Shown one piece after another: positions 27,001 through 33,523 of a DNA stretch of 64,000 nt. Location: contig JANQLY010000011.1 in assembly GCA_028280345.1 (NCBI GenBank), forward strand, positions 248,001-312,000. Direction: 5' to 3'. Position 1 is the first letter of the stretch; every line of letters begins with the position of its first letter. The notes beneath the pieces are model-generated. The model had not been told where the DNA came from and did no database searches. It saw nothing but the letters and a program-made list of their open reading frames with translations. A program made the position numbers and the translations under genes. Source of the stretch: Pseudomonadales bacterium. GTDB taxonomy: Bacteria > Pseudomonadota > Gammaproteobacteria > Pseudomonadales > UBA7239.

Positions 27001-28389
27001 ATGCTGTTTTCGTCTGTAGAATTTCTGTTCTATTTCCTGCCTTTGCTGCTGGTATTGCAGTTTCTGGCGGCGGACAATATTCGCCTTTCCAATGGTATTT
27101 TGCTGATCTTCTCCCTGCTGTTCTACGCTTGGGGGGAACCGGTTTATGTCTTTCTGATGGTGTTTGTGATTCTGCTGAATTACATCGTCGGCTGGTTGAT
27201 TGATACTTCGCCAGAGCATGGCAAGAAATGGTTAATACTGGGTGTGGTTGCGAATTTGTCGATACTCGCTTATTACAAATATGCAGCATTTCTGATTATT
27301 AATCTTTCCAATATCTTTTCCTTGCAATTGACGGTGTCCGAGGGATATTTGCCCATCGGTATTTCGTTTTTTATTTTTCAAGCCATTACCTATATTGCTG
27401 ATGTCTATAACAAAAATGCCCATGTACAAAAAAATCCGTTTCTACTTGCGCTGTATATTTCCCTGTTTCCCCAGCTAATTGCTGGCCCAATTATCCGTTA
27501 CAGAATTATTGAGGATCAGTTATTAAATCGTACGCGTACCCTGGATGATGTGAGCTGGGGGGTGCGACGTTTTATTATCGGGTTGGCGAAAAAAGTCATT
27601 GTGGCCAATACCTTTGGCATGATTGCCGATGAGATATTCTCTCTGCCCGAAAGCAGTTTAACGCCCTCGCTGGTATTAATCGGTGTGGCTGCGTTTACGT
27701 TTCAAATTTACTTTGATTTTTCAGCGTATTCCGATATGGCGATTGGGCTTGGCCGTATTTTTGGTTTTCGTGTGCCGGAAAACTTTAACTACCCGTATAT
27801 GTCGCGCAGTGTGACGGAATTCTGGCGGCGCTGGCATATCTCGCTATCGTCGTTTTTCCGTGATTATGTCTACATCCCGCTCGGCGGCAATCGTCGCGGT
27901 GAATGGTCAACCTATCGCAATCTGGTAATTGTGTTTTTTCTCTGTGGTTTGTGGCACGGCGCAAGCTGGAACTTTATCATCTGGGGTTTATATTTTGGCG
28001 GCTTTCTGATTATAGAGAGGCGTTTTATTCTTAGCCACCTCGATAGTCTGCCATATTGGTTTAGCTGGTTTTACACCATGTTGGTGGTCATGCTCGGCTG
28101 GCTGATTTTTCGTGCAGAGAGCCTCGACCAGATTGTGATGATGTTATTGGTGTTTGCCAATGGTAATGAAAATACCCTGCATCTGAAATACCTGCAAGAT
28201 ACGTTTTTGATGACTATCGTGTTGGTGGCGATTGTGGGGTCGACGTCGTTGTTCAAGCACAAAGTATTTGAAAATCGCAGTCGGGTGGTTATCGCTGCGA
28301 TGGATGTTTATCTGCTGCTTTTATTGTTTGTGTCCATCACATTTCTTGCTGCAGATACCTATAACCCGTTTATTTATTTCAGGTTCTGA
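27001..28389 (+). CDS. MBOAT-family membrane O-acyltransferase (AlgI-like)
   Basis: Polytopic membrane protein of 462 residues that, in characterised relatives (AlgI, PatA), transfers acetyl groups across the membrane for O-acetylation of exported polysaccharides. MLFSSVEFLFYFLPLLL is the typical first helix. FQIYFDFSAYSDMAIGLGR, FWRRWHISLSSFFRDYVYIPLGGNR and LWHGASWNFIIWG carry the MBOAT core, with the conserved histidine at His319. The AlgJ-like partner follows 11 bp later. No polysaccharide synthase is nearby, so the acetylated polymer is unknown. The pair sits between cysS and folD. Confidence 0.93.
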   Translation: MLFSSVEFLFYFLPLLLVLQFLAADNIRLSNGILLIFSLLFYAWGEPVYVFLMVFVILLNYIVGWLIDTSPEHGKKWLILGVVANLSILAYYKYAAFLIINLSNIFSLQLTVSEGYLPIGISFFIFQAITYIADVYNKNAHVQKNPFLLALYISLFPQLIAGPIIRYRIIEDQLLNRTRTLDDVSWGVRRFIIGLAKKVIVANTFGMIADEIFSLPESSLTPSLVLIGVAAFTFQIYFDFSAYSDMAIGLGRIFGFRVPENFNYPYMSRSVTEFWRRWHISLSSFFRDYVYIPLGGNRRGEWSTYRNLVIVFFLCGLWHGASWNFIIWGLYFGGFLIIERRFILSHLDSLPYWFSWFYTMLVVMLGWLIFRAESLDQIVMMLLVFANGNENTLHLKYLQDTFLMTIVLVAIVGSTSLFKHKVFENRSRVVIAAMDVYLLLLLFVSITFLAADTYNPFIYFRF

Positions 28390-28400
28390 GGAGGAAGGCA

Positions 28401-29486
28401 ATGAAACATCTGTTAGCCATTGTTTTCTTTCTGAGTATTACGGTGATTGGCCTGTTTGGTTTGTATGATCAACAGACGGTTGACACTGTTGAAAAGCGCA
28501 AGCTTGCCGATTTCCCGGAGCCAGGTTCTGAAACTTTCTTTGTTGATTTTTCTGCGTATCTCAACGACCACTTTGGTTTCAGACGTTTTTTTGTTGATGC
28601 CAATGAAAAGATTCTGCGGGTATTCTGGCTAATGTCCAGTGAGGGAGTTGTGCCCAATCGTGCCTCCCATAAAGGTGTAGTGGCCGGTCGCGAGGGTTAT
28701 CTGTTTCTCGACATGTCTGTGGACTATTACGAAAACAAATTTGATGAAGAACGCATTGATCTGTTTATTAGTGAGTTGCAACAGTTTGCCAGTAGTGTGG
28801 GTGAAGTGCCGGTGGTGGTGGCTCTCGTGCCCAATCGCACCTGGTTGCTCGAAGGGTACCTGCCTCCCTATGTGCGCCGTTCCGATTTGCGTGAACGCAC
28901 CGTCGAAAAACTACAGCAGCTTGAAGGCGTTGCTGTGGTGGATTTTTACCCGGTTCTATCGGCTGCTCAACAGCAGGGGCAACAGATTGTTTTCAGATAC
29001 GATACTCACTGGAATGCCAGGGGAGCCTTGCTGTCTTATCAACATTTAATTGATCAGGTGTCTGTATTTTATAACTTGCCGCTTCAGGTGCCGTCTTCAC
29101 AACCGGGTGGGGCAAGGCAGACCTGGTACGGTGATCTGGCCCAGGTGGCCGGGCGCGATGACCTCATGGAAGAATACGAGACGATTGTTTTTCCGGGATC
29201 ACCAGTGATCACAAGAGAAAATAGTTATCGATTGCTCGATAACAGTTTGCCCGATTATCACAATCCTGCCGGACACGGCAGCGTAATTATTTTGCACGAT
29301 TCCTTTACTGAAAAATTCTTTGGGGAATATCTTGCGCAGTCGTTCGCTGATGTGCACACGCTATCGACATTTAATTTTTCCCGCGTATTGCCCGTCATTA
29401 ATCGTGATCAAGCGGGTGTACAGGCCGATTTGATCATCGTTGAAATTGTTGACCGTCATATGTTTTCCGGTACTGATCAATACTAG
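28401..29486 (+). CDS. AlgJ/AlgX-like SGNH-fold periplasmic O-acetyltransferase partner
   Basis: 361 residues with an N-terminal signal anchor (LLAIVFFLSITVIGLFGLY) and a periplasmic SGNH-like domain. The family's Asp-x-His-Trp is D201-T-H203-W204 in YDTHWNARGA, and the putative nucleophile is Ser301 in ILHDSFTEKFF. AYLNDHFGFRRFFV is the usual N-terminal block. In alginate and related systems AlgJ/AlgX proteins accept acetyl groups from the MBOAT protein and pass them to the polymer. A GAGGAAGGCA ribosome-binding site and the 11-bp spacing couple it to the preceding MBOAT gene. Confidence 0.88.
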   Translation: MKHLLAIVFFLSITVIGLFGLYDQQTVDTVEKRKLADFPEPGSETFFVDFSAYLNDHFGFRRFFVDANEKILRVFWLMSSEGVVPNRASHKGVVAGREGYLFLDMSVDYYENKFDEERIDLFISELQQFASSVGEVPVVVALVPNRTWLLEGYLPPYVRRSDLRERTVEKLQQLEGVAVVDFYPVLSAAQQQGQQIVFRYDTHWNARGALLSYQHLIDQVSVFYNLPLQVPSSQPGGARQTWYGDLAQVAGRDDLMEEYETIVFPGSPVITRENSYRLLDNSLPDYHNPAGHGSVIILHDSFTEKFFGEYLAQSFADVHTLSTFNFSRVLPVINRDQAGVQADLIIVEIVDRHMFSGTDQY

Positions 29487-29491
29487 TTGAT

Positions 29492-30151
29492 ATGTCAGAG
29501 CCCATAGCGATTCTTGATGAAACACAACACTTTGTTGTGGTCGATAAGCCGCCAGGGATTGCGGTGCATGTTGAAGACGAGCGTGCAGGCTTGTTGGTTG
29601 TTTTGGCAAAGCAACTTGAGTGTGACAAGTTATACCCGGTACATCGACTGGACAAGGAAACATCCGGCTTATTGCTGGTAGCGAAAACACAGACAGCGGC
29701 GAGTGAGTTATCACAGCAGTTTCAGCTACAGCAAGTGAAAAAAACCTATCTGGCAATTGCGGCGGGAAAACCAAAAAAGAAAATGGGTTGGGTCAAGGGA
29801 GATATGGTAAAAGCTCGTGATGGTAGCTGGAAATTAACACGTACCATGGAAAAACCTGCGCTTACCTGGTTTGACAGTGCCGGGCTGGGTGGTGACAGGT
29901 TGCGTTTGTATCTGGTTAAACCCGAAACCGGCAAGACCCATCAGATTCGGGTGGCGTTAAAAAGTCAGGGAGTGCCGATATTGGGCGATAGCCGCTATGG
30001 GGGAATAGAGGCTGATCGCATGTATTTACATGCGCTTGATCTGGCGTTTGATTTTCAGCAGCAGCACTATCGTTATCGCAGACTGCCGCAGCAGGGAGAG
30101 CATTTCACAGGTGATGGGCTTAAAAACCACCGCCTGTTGCTGAATCAATAG
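29492..30151 (+). CDS. RluA-family RNA pseudouridine synthase
   Basis: Converts a uridine in RNA to pseudouridine. The catalytic aspartate is Asp54 in VHRLDKETSGLLLVAKT, with KPPGIAVHV before it and KPETGKTHQIRVALKSQGVPILGDSRYGG after it. At 219 residues it lacks the S4 domain of RluC/RluD and resembles the short RluA-like subgroup that I know as TIGR01621; the RNA target is not known. It starts 5 bp after the AlgJ-like gene but has no functional tie to it, and converges with folD. Confidence 0.88.
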   Translation: MSEPIAILDETQHFVVVDKPPGIAVHVEDERAGLLVVLAKQLECDKLYPVHRLDKETSGLLLVAKTQTAASELSQQFQLQQVKKTYLAIAAGKPKKKMGWVKGDMVKARDGSWKLTRTMEKPALTWFDSAGLGGDRLRLYLVKPETGKTHQIRVALKSQGVPILGDSRYGGIEADRMYLHALDLAFDFQQQHYRYRRLPQQGEHFTGDGLKNHRLLLNQ

Positions 30152-30165
30152 AATAAATAACAGTA

Positions 30166-31017
30166 TTAGTTAATCTTTTTCTCACCTGCTTCGAGGGTTT
30201 GCAAGATCAGGGTATTGATTGTCATCGGGCCAACACCGCCAGGTACCGGGGTGTAGGCAGAGCAGCGTTCTATCAGTGGGCCGAGTTCAACATCGCCGCA
30301 GCCGCCGTTATCACCAGGGTGGTAACCGGCATCAACCACAACCGCGCCGTCTTTGATCCACTCGGCTTTGATAAATTCTGCTTTGCCGACAGCGCCCACA
30401 ACAATGTCAGCCTGTTTGATATGATCGGCAAGATTCTGTGTGCGTGAGTGACAGACAGTGACCGTACAGTTGGCATTGAGTAACATTAGTGCCATCGGTT
30501 TGCCAAGAATCGGACTACGACCGACAACCACTGCGTGCTTGCCACTGAGTTCGATATCGTAGCTTTCGAGGATGCGCATAATTCCCGCCGGAGTTGCTGA
30601 ACCATAGGCAGCTTCACCCATCGCCATACGGCCAAAACCGAGGCAGGTGACACCGTCGACATCTTTTGCAAGATCAATCGCATCAAAGCAGGCGCGTTCG
30701 TCGATCTGTTCCGGTACCGGGTGTTGTAACAGAATACCGTGAACATCCGGGTTGTTGTTGAGCTCGTCGATTTTAGCGAGTAGCTGTTCGGTAGTGGTTG
30801 CACCTGACATTTCAACTCGCAGGCTGTCCATGCCAACACGGGCACAGGCATTACCTTTCATTTTTACGTAGGTAGCAGAAGCCGGGTCATCACCGACCAG
30901 AATCGTGGCGAGAATCGGGGTGCTACCGTGCTTTGCCTTGAGCTGCTCAACCCGCTCGCGAATCTTTTCTTCGGTATCAGCGGCGAGCTGTTTGCCATCG
31001 AGAAGTTGTCCGGCCAT
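30166..31017 (-). CDS. folD: Bifunctional methylenetetrahydrofolate dehydrogenase/cyclohydrolase
   Basis: Interconverts 5,10-methylene-, methenyl- and 10-formyl-tetrahydrofolate using NADP. Active-site Tyr50 and Lys54 are in [32 protein letters not shown] is the NADP-binding loop, and the C-terminal [14 protein letters not shown] is the family signature. The length of 283 is normal. It is transcribed away from the tRNA cluster, with a 251-bp spacer to tRNA-Pro that holds GC-rich sequence but no gene I can support. Confidence 0.98.
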   Translation of the reverse strand: MAGQLLDGKQLAADTEEKIRERVEQLKAKHGSTPILATILVGDDPASATYVKMKGNACARVGMDSLRVEMSGATTTEQLLAKIDELNNNPDVHGILLQHPVPEQIDERACFDAIDLAKDVDGVTCLGFGRMAMGEAAYGSATPAGIMRILESYDIELSGKHAVVVGRSPILGKPMALMLLNANCTVTVCHSRTQNLADHIKQADIVVGAVGKAEFIKAEWIKDGAVVVDAGYHPGDNGGCGDVELGPLIERCSAYTPVPGGVGPMTINTLILQTLEAGEKKIN

Positions 31018-31268
31018 TCGTATCTACCTCACTGGCGCCATTGCGCAAAAATCGGAATGTTGAAAGCGCGCTATTCTCGCATGGGTTGTGGGACAGTCAT
31101 AGTCGCAAAAAGCTTAGAAAAACCGGGGGCTGGGGCGCCCCGGCATTGACGGGGGCAGAGCCTGACAGTATTATGCGCGGCCTTGCTGGTGTTTGGGCCC
31201 GGTGGAAACCCCGGAGCCTGGAAAGTGTCTGATTAGTACTATTTTTGGTAAAGTCAGATAGCCGGTAT

Positions 31269-31345
31269 CGGGGTATAGCGCAGTCTGGTAGCGCGCCTGC
31301 TTTGGGAGCAGGATGTCGGGAGTTCGAATCTCTCTACCCCGACCA
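31269..31345 (+). tRNA. tRNA-Pro (TGG)
   Basis: Full cloverleaf with acceptor CGGGGTA/TACCCCG, D-stem GCGC/GCGC, anticodon stem CCTGC/GCAGG around loop TTTGGGA (anticodon TGG), T-stem GGGAG/CTCTC with one G-U pair around TTCGAAT, discriminator A and an encoded CCA (31343-31345). No degradation is visible. It is the first and the only undisturbed member of this tRNA group. Confidence 0.97.
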
Positions 31346-31350
31346 AATTT

Positions 31351-31382
31351 CTTTAAAATCAATAGCTTATATTGGTTTTAAG
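31351..31382 (+). repeat. A/T-rich hairpin just 3' of tRNA-Pro
   Basis: TTAAAATCAAT (31353-31363) pairs with ATTGGTTTTAA (31371-31381) over 11 bp, one of them G-U, around a 7-nt loop. It starts 8 bases after the CCA end. It could help end tRNA-Pro transcription, but no T-tract follows on the + strand. It may instead be another member of the palindromic elements that fill the next 1.2 kb. Confidence 0.5.
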
Positions 31383-31407
31383 CTTGGCGAATTACGCGCC
31401 CGTAGCT

Positions 31408-31453
31408 TTAGTATCTGTTAGGGCTTTAGCCCTTACAGATACTTATGCAAGGC
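31408..31453 (+). repeat. 46-nt palindromic insert in the tRNA-Arg D-arm
   Basis: It lies between GTAGCT and CAGCTGG of the tRNA-Arg pseudogene. The core is an almost perfect palindrome: GTATCTGT (31411-31418) pairs with ACAGATAC (31435-31442), and AGGGCT (31420-31425) with AGCCCT (31428-31433). The insert begins TTAGT and the right arm is followed by TT, framing found again in two other inserts of this region with different stem sequences. Confidence 0.8.
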
Positions 31454-31500
31454 CAGCTGGATAGAGCAGCGGCCTTCTAAGTCGTCGGTCGCAGGTTCGA

Positions 31501-31576
31501 CAAAATTGCAGGAGCAATTTTGAGCGTCTTGCAAAGCAAGATGACCCGAAGGGCGGAGGGCAGAAAGCCCGGAGTA
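31501..31576 (+). repeat. 76-nt multi-hairpin insert in the tRNA-Arg T-loop
   Basis: It interrupts the T-loop between TTCGA and ATCC. Consecutive hairpins are visible: CAAAATTGC/GCAATTTTG around AGGA (31501-31522); CGTCTTGC/GCAAGATG around AAA (31525-31543); CCC/GGG around GAA (31545-31553); and GGGC/GCCC around AGAAA (31558-31570). There is no coding capacity and no terminal repeat or target duplication that I can see. Confidence 0.8.
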
Positions 31577-31611
31577 ATCCTGCCGGGAAGGAAACAGGTT
31601 ATTTAAATTAC

Positions 31612-31680
31612 GCGCCCGTAGCTTTAGTAATTGTTAGGGCTTTAGCCCATACAAGCACTTAAGGGCAAGGGCAGGAGCCG
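31612..31680 (+). pseudogene. tRNA-Arg 5' fragment with a related palindromic insert
   Basis: A second copy of GCGCCCGTAGCT (31612-31623) is followed by TTAGTAATTGT, the same AGGGC-TTTA-GCCC core as in the first insert (31636-31648), and ACAAGCACTT. The rest of the tRNA is absent; about 35 nt of purine-rich sequence follow. Both broken copies and the intact gene are preceded by the same TTAC, so they arose by tandem duplication including flank. Confidence 0.75.
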
Positions 31681-31701
31681 TGTAAAGTTACGAGAAGTTA
31701 C

Positions 31702-31778
<77 letters not shown>

Positions 31779-31830
31779 ATATTTAAAGTTGGTGCCTGGC
31801 ATGAAAAAGCACCAAATAATTTTCTACCAT

Positions 31831-31907
31831 GGTGGCTGTAGCTCAGTTGGTAGAGCCCCGGATTGTGATTCCGGTCGTCGTGGGTTCAAGTCCCATCAGC
31901 CACCCCA
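31831..31907 (+). tRNA. tRNA-His (GTG)
   Basis: Complete gene with the extra encoded G-1 opposite C73 that HisRS requires. Acceptor GTGGCTG/CAGCCAC, D-stem GCTC/GAGC, anticodon stem CCGGA/TCCGG around TTGTGAT (anticodon GTG), T-stem GTGGG/CCCAT around TTCAAGT, and an encoded CCA. It lies 52 bp after tRNA-Arg, an Arg-His order found in other gammaproteobacteria. Its 3' end and flank are the starting material of the repeats downstream. Confidence 0.97.
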
Positions 31908-32190
31908 TCTTCTTTCAAACGGTAATCACTGGCTCTACAAACGAGCTACAGCTTTAGTGTTTCCAGGCCGCGAAGCAACGTGGAAACACTTGGCTTTGCT
32001 CAGTTGGGTGAGACTCACGTTTGCGCGGAATACATTCCGCGTGAGTCGAACGCGCAAAATCTGTGATTTTGTGCCGGGATGAGCCCCGCTTTACACTCAA
32101 GAAACCATCAGCCTCCGGCCAGCCAGCACAGCTGTCTGTCGTTCGAGCCCGCGCGGAGCTGTGCTCCGCCAGCGCGGCCTCTCACCCCCG
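31908..32190 (+). repeat. Degenerate tRNA-His unit 1 with hairpin inserts
   Basis: This ~283-bp stretch has no gene. tRNA-His pieces appear in order: TTGGCTTTGCTCAGTTGG (31990-32007, acceptor and D-arm), GAGCCCCG (32081-32088), TCAAG (32097-32101), CCATCAGCC (32105-32113) and CACCCC followed by TCTTCTTT (32183-32198). Hairpin-rich inserts split the D-loop (32008-32080) and the 3' acceptor strand (32114-32182); the anticodon arm is lost. Before them lies an AGTGTTTCC/GGAAACACT stem (31956-31990). Open frames across it are artefacts. Confidence 0.78.
31921..31952 (-). repeat. Inverted tRNA-His D-arm/anticodon fragment
   Basis: The reverse complement reads GCTGTAGCTC-GTTT-GTAGAGCC and continues with AGTGATTACC. 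It matches the intact tRNA-His from base 31835 through the D-arm and, after a 7-nt deletion, the GTGATT of the anticodon loop. The same inverted segment recurs at 32214-32236 and 32569-32590, once per unit. It lies about 75-85 bases downstream of the sequence it could pair with. Confidence 0.7.
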
Positions 32191-32546
32191 TCTTCTTTTA
32201 AACTGTAATAACCGGCTCTACAGACGAGCTACAGCCTTAGTGTTTCCGGGCGCGAAGCAACGTGGAAACACTTGGCTTTGCTCAGTTGGGTGAGACTCAC
32301 GTTTTATACGAAACATGTTTCGTGTGAGTCGAACGCCGAAACTCTGTGAGTTTTGGCCGGAAAGAGACTCACGTTTTATACGAAACATGTTTCGTGTGAG
32401 TCGAACGCCGAAACTCTGTGATTTTGTGCCGGGATGAGCCCCGCTTTACACTCAAGAAGCCATCAGCCTCCGGCCAGCCAGCACAGCTGTCTGTCGTTCG
32501 AGCCCGCGCGGAGCTGTGCTCCGCCAGCGCGGCCTCTCACCCCCAT
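32191..32546 (+). repeat. Degenerate tRNA-His unit 2 (expanded)
   Basis: Same order as unit 1: TCTTCTTTTAAAC flank, inverted D-arm fragment, GTGTTTCC/GGAAACAC stem, TTGGCTTTGCTCAGTTGG (32272-32289), D-loop insert, GAGCCCCG (32436-32443), TCAAG (32452-32456), CCATCAGCC (32460-32468), acceptor insert (32469-32537) and CACCCC. The acceptor insert is nearly identical to that of unit 1, including GCGGAGC/GCTCCGC around TGT (32508-32524). The D-loop insert is longer because a 72-bp period is duplicated and carries different stem sequences. Confidence 0.78.
32292..32421 (+). repeat. 58-bp exact direct repeat inside unit 2
   Basis: 32292-32349 and 32364-32421 are identical and start 72 bp apart. Each holds GACTCAC/GTGAGTC arms around the perfect palindrome ACGAAACATGTTTCGT (32308-32323 in the first copy), then the left arm of a hairpin closing on a TGT loop. 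After the first copy the hairpin is completed by its own right arm (GAGTTTTGGC); after the second it is followed by the right arm of unit 1 (GATTTTGTGC). Confidence 0.85.
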
Positions 32547-32640
32547 CTTCTTTTAAACGGTAATAACCGGCTCTACAAACGAGCTACAGCTTTATGCCTT
32601 CGCGCAGCGAAGTCTCCCTATATCGTGTCCGGGGGAACCT
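32547..32640 (+). repeat. Truncated third unit at the right end of the cluster
   Basis: The flank TCTTCTTTTAAACGGTAATA and the inverted tRNA-His D-arm fragment (32569-32590) repeat a third time. Then the sequence departs after GCTTTA, with a short hairpin CTTCGC/GCGAAG around GCA (32598-32612). The BASS transporter starts at 32659, so its promoter or leader lies in or next to this repeat. No Shine-Dalgarno sequence is visible in the remaining spacer. Confidence 0.7.
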
Positions 32641-32658
32641 GTGCAACAATCCTGATCC

Positions 32659-33522
32659 ATGGAATTCTATCTACAAGTACTGATGCCGTTATCCATGTTT
32701 CTCATTATGTGGATTATCGGTACTGAACTCTCACTGGAAGACTTTCACCATGTGCGCCGGCGTAGTGCGCTTGTGGTGACGGTCTCCCTGTGTCAGTTGC
32801 TTGTGCTGCCGTTACTGGTATTTCTGGTGTTCTGGAGTTTTTCGCAAATTCCGGTTGCCATCATGATTGGTATGCTAATTATGGCCGCAGGGCCGGGCGG
32901 TGGTTTGTCGAATATGCTGGTGGCCAAGATTGAAGGCAATACAGCTCTTTCTATTGCGCTTACCTCGATTGGCAGTGTGGCTTGCATGGTTTCCATGCCA
33001 GTGGTATTTGCTGTGTCATTTCCCCTTGTGGCAGAGAGAACCGGTGACTTTGAGTTGCCGCTTCAGGCCATTATCGGGCAACTTGTGCTATTTATGATTA
33101 TTCCTGTCGCACTCGGTATGTGGACGCGCTATAAATGGCCAGTGTTTATGCAGCGTCATCAGCAGCGTTTGCGTCGTACGACATCGATATTGTTGGTGGC
33201 CATTATTATTTATTCGCTGACGATGAAAAGTGAAGTTACCTTTGCGCAATTTATTAATGCGGTGCCTTACGGTATAGGCTTTATGTTGTTTTGCGCTATT
33301 GTGGGGAAGGGCTTTGGTATGCTTTTTAAACTCGATTGGCCTGATACCAAAACCCTGATGGTGGAGTACACTTGTCAGAGTGCGGCGATTCCGACATTAA
33401 TCGTGCTGTCGATTCTCAAACAGCCCCAGTGGATGGTCTTTGTCGGCGCGGTGGGTGTACTGCAGTTGATTCTCGCGCTGGTACTGATCTTCTGGCAGCA
33501 ATTTAAACCGCAAAGTAGCTGA
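32659..33522 (+). CDS. Bile acid:sodium symporter (BASS) family transporter
   Basis: A 287-residue inner-membrane protein with about nine hydrophobic helices. AAGPGGGLSNMLVAKIEGNTALSIALTSIGSVACMVSMP matches the BASS core that forms the sodium and substrate crossover, and VEYTCQSAAIPTLIVLS corresponds to the second crossover helix. Prokaryotic members carry bile acids, pantoate, pyruvate or other organic anions; the substrate here is unknown. It starts inside or right after the decayed tRNA repeat cluster without an obvious ribosome-binding site, which is odd, so the true start or leader may differ. Confidence 0.85.
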   Translation: MEFYLQVLMPLSMFLIMWIIGTELSLEDFHHVRRRSALVVTVSLCQLLVLPLLVFLVFWSFSQIPVAIMIGMLIMAAGPGGGLSNMLVAKIEGNTALSIALTSIGSVACMVSMPVVFAVSFPLVAERTGDFELPLQAIIGQLVLFMIIPVALGMWTRYKWPVFMQRHQQRLRRTTSILLVAIIIYSLTMKSEVTFAQFINAVPYGIGFMLFCAIVGKGFGMLFKLDWPDTKTLMVEYTCQSAAIPTLIVLSILKQPQWMVFVGAVGVLQLILALVLIFWQQFKPQSS

Positions 33523-33523
33523 C

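Larger units (their letters stand above)
31396..31587 (+). pseudogene. tRNA-Arg pseudogene split by two hairpin inserts
   Basis: Three pieces match the intact tRNA-Arg at 31702: GCGCCCGTAGCT (31396-31407), a 47-nt middle piece from the D-loop to TTCGA of the T-loop (31454-31500; two substitutions that keep anticodon-stem pairing by wobble), and ATCCTGCCGGG (31577-31587). They are separated by inserts of exactly 46 and 76 nt. Joined, they give 70 of 77 tRNA bases; the last 7 (CGTGCCA) are missing. The order and exact junctions show insertion into a tRNA-Arg gene, not chance similarity. Confidence 0.88.

Noticed and set aside
31501..31576. Archaeal-type or group I intron in tRNA-Arg
   Set aside because: The insert is in the T-loop, lacks a bulge-helix-bulge or group I core, and the tRNA 3' end is missing, so a functional intron is unlikely.
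31789..32726. Overlapping open frames of about 76-102 codons across the tRNA and repeat cluster, two of them encoding nearly the same peptide
   Set aside because: They run through intact tRNA-His and the hairpin repeats. The similarity of the two peptides comes from the DNA repeat itself, and there is no ribosome-binding site or protein-like conservation.
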